Below the pieces are notes generated by a model. That model did no database searches. It was not told where the DNA came from and saw nothing but the letters and a program-made list of their open reading frames with translations. Positions 5,273-5,659 of a stretch of 5,659 bases of DNA are shown in pieces. Position 1 is the first letter of the stretch. Each line of letters starts with the position of its first letter. A program made the position numbers and the translations under genes. This DNA is from Campylobacterota bacterium (GTDB lineage Bacteria > Campylobacterota > Campylobacteria > Campylobacterales > Sulfurovaceae). The stretch covers positions 1-5,659 of the forward strand of contig JAADEQ010000094.1 in assembly GCA_013153345.1 (NCBI GenBank), in the 5' to 3' direction.

Positions 5273-5659
5273 TTTATCTCTTTAAGAAGAAAATAGTTAG
5301 CATAATTATTAAACCCTTGCTGCCCAATTGCTCCAATTTCTGGCATACTCTTTAGCTCTTTTTTAAACCTAAAAGATGCTTTAAGATAGATTTTTAATAG
5401 CTCTTTATTAGATGTTTTTACTCTAAAAAGAAGAGTTGAAGGGGTATAGTTTGCCCTCTTCTCCCCCTCAATTAATAGATATTTAGCCTTAACTCCTCTA
5501 TTTAGCTTGATATTATAGATAGTATTGCCCTTTTCAAAAATATTGCTTTTAAAATTATTGCTCTTTAGTCCTTTAATAGAAGAGGAGTATTTAAATTGAG
5601 GCAAAGAGATAGAAAGGTAGATTTTGGTTGAAGAGGGCAAATTAAGACTCTCTAAAAAC
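5269..5659 (-). CDS. Unrecognised protein upstream of lpxB, C-terminal part
   Basis: An open frame enters from the right edge and ends in TGA overlapping the lpxB start (ATGA). At least 129 residues are visible. A TTG at 5638-5640 with GAGAG seven bases before it could start a 123-residue protein, but the frame stays open to the edge and TTG starts are rare, so I prefer a gene truncated by the window. The peptide is basic, with alternating polar and hydrophobic stretches suggestive of beta strands (K-I-Y-L-S-I-S-L, Y-L-L-I-E-G-E, T-L-L-F-R-V-K-T) and an aromatic Asn-rich end (N-N-Y-A-N-Y-F-L-L). There is no membrane segment, and I recognise no family. The tight coupling to lpxB suggests co-expression and perhaps an envelope-related role, by inference only. 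Confidence 0.6.
   Translation of the reverse strand, partial: FLESLNLPSSTKIYLSISLPQFKYSSSIKGLKSNNFKSNIFEKGNTIYNIKLNRGVKAKYLLIEGEKRANYTPSTLLFRVKTSNKELLKIYLKASFRFKKELKSMPEIGAIGQQGFNNYANYFLLKEIK

Noticed and set aside
1..5659. CRISPR array, tRNA, insertion sequence or prophage remains
   Set aside because: No spaced direct repeats, cloverleaf-like segments, transposase motifs or terminal inverted repeats were seen, and nearly all bases are in ordinary coding genes.

Overview
The window is about one third G+C by eye and almost fully coding. It looks like a chromosomal segment of a Campylobacterota (epsilonproteobacterial) bacterium. Support for this is the hemL / AtpZ-family / small membrane protein order, which I recall as a conserved neighbourhood in that phylum; the E-x-S-A-N-L-H form of the LpxB N-terminus; AGA-dominated arginine codons; and short intergenic gaps. 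I cannot fix the genus; a Sulfurimonas- or Sulfurovum-like relative is possible.

Left part, plus strand (1-3768): six genes lie head to tail. They are the 3' end of phosphatidylserine decarboxylase (psd), a Cache/PDC-like protein with four membrane segments, a HAD phosphatase, glutamate-1-semialdehyde aminomutase (hemL), an AtpZ-family two-helix membrane protein, and a four-helix membrane protein that may be a diverged AtpI. Four of the five junctions are overlaps: 11 bp at psd/Cache, and 1 bp at Cache/HAD, hemL/AtpZ and AtpZ/4-TM. This implies translational coupling. Only hemL has a gap in front of it (about 40 bp), with a possible -10 box. The block joins phosphatidylethanolamine synthesis, tetrapyrrole synthesis and probable ATP synthase accessory or ion-handling proteins.

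Middle (3769-4254): a small membrane-anchored protein of unknown function starts at TTG. It has its own good-looking promoter and ribosome binding site.

Right part, minus strand (4238-5659): lpxB (lipid A disaccharide synthase) is preceded by, and overlaps by 4 bp, the end of an unrecognised gene that runs off the window. lpxB converges on the small-protein gene, and the two coding ends overlap by 17 bp around an imperfect hairpin.

No mobile element, CRISPR, tRNA, rRNA or large non-coding stretch is visible; the longest gap is about 40 bp. The most unusual signal is in composition. GATC is completely absent although roughly 17 are expected, and synonymous codons shift exactly where GATC would form. 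GTAC is also absent, and CpG is depleted about tenfold (15 by hand count). This suggests long-term selection by restriction systems or methylation-driven mutation in the host genome.
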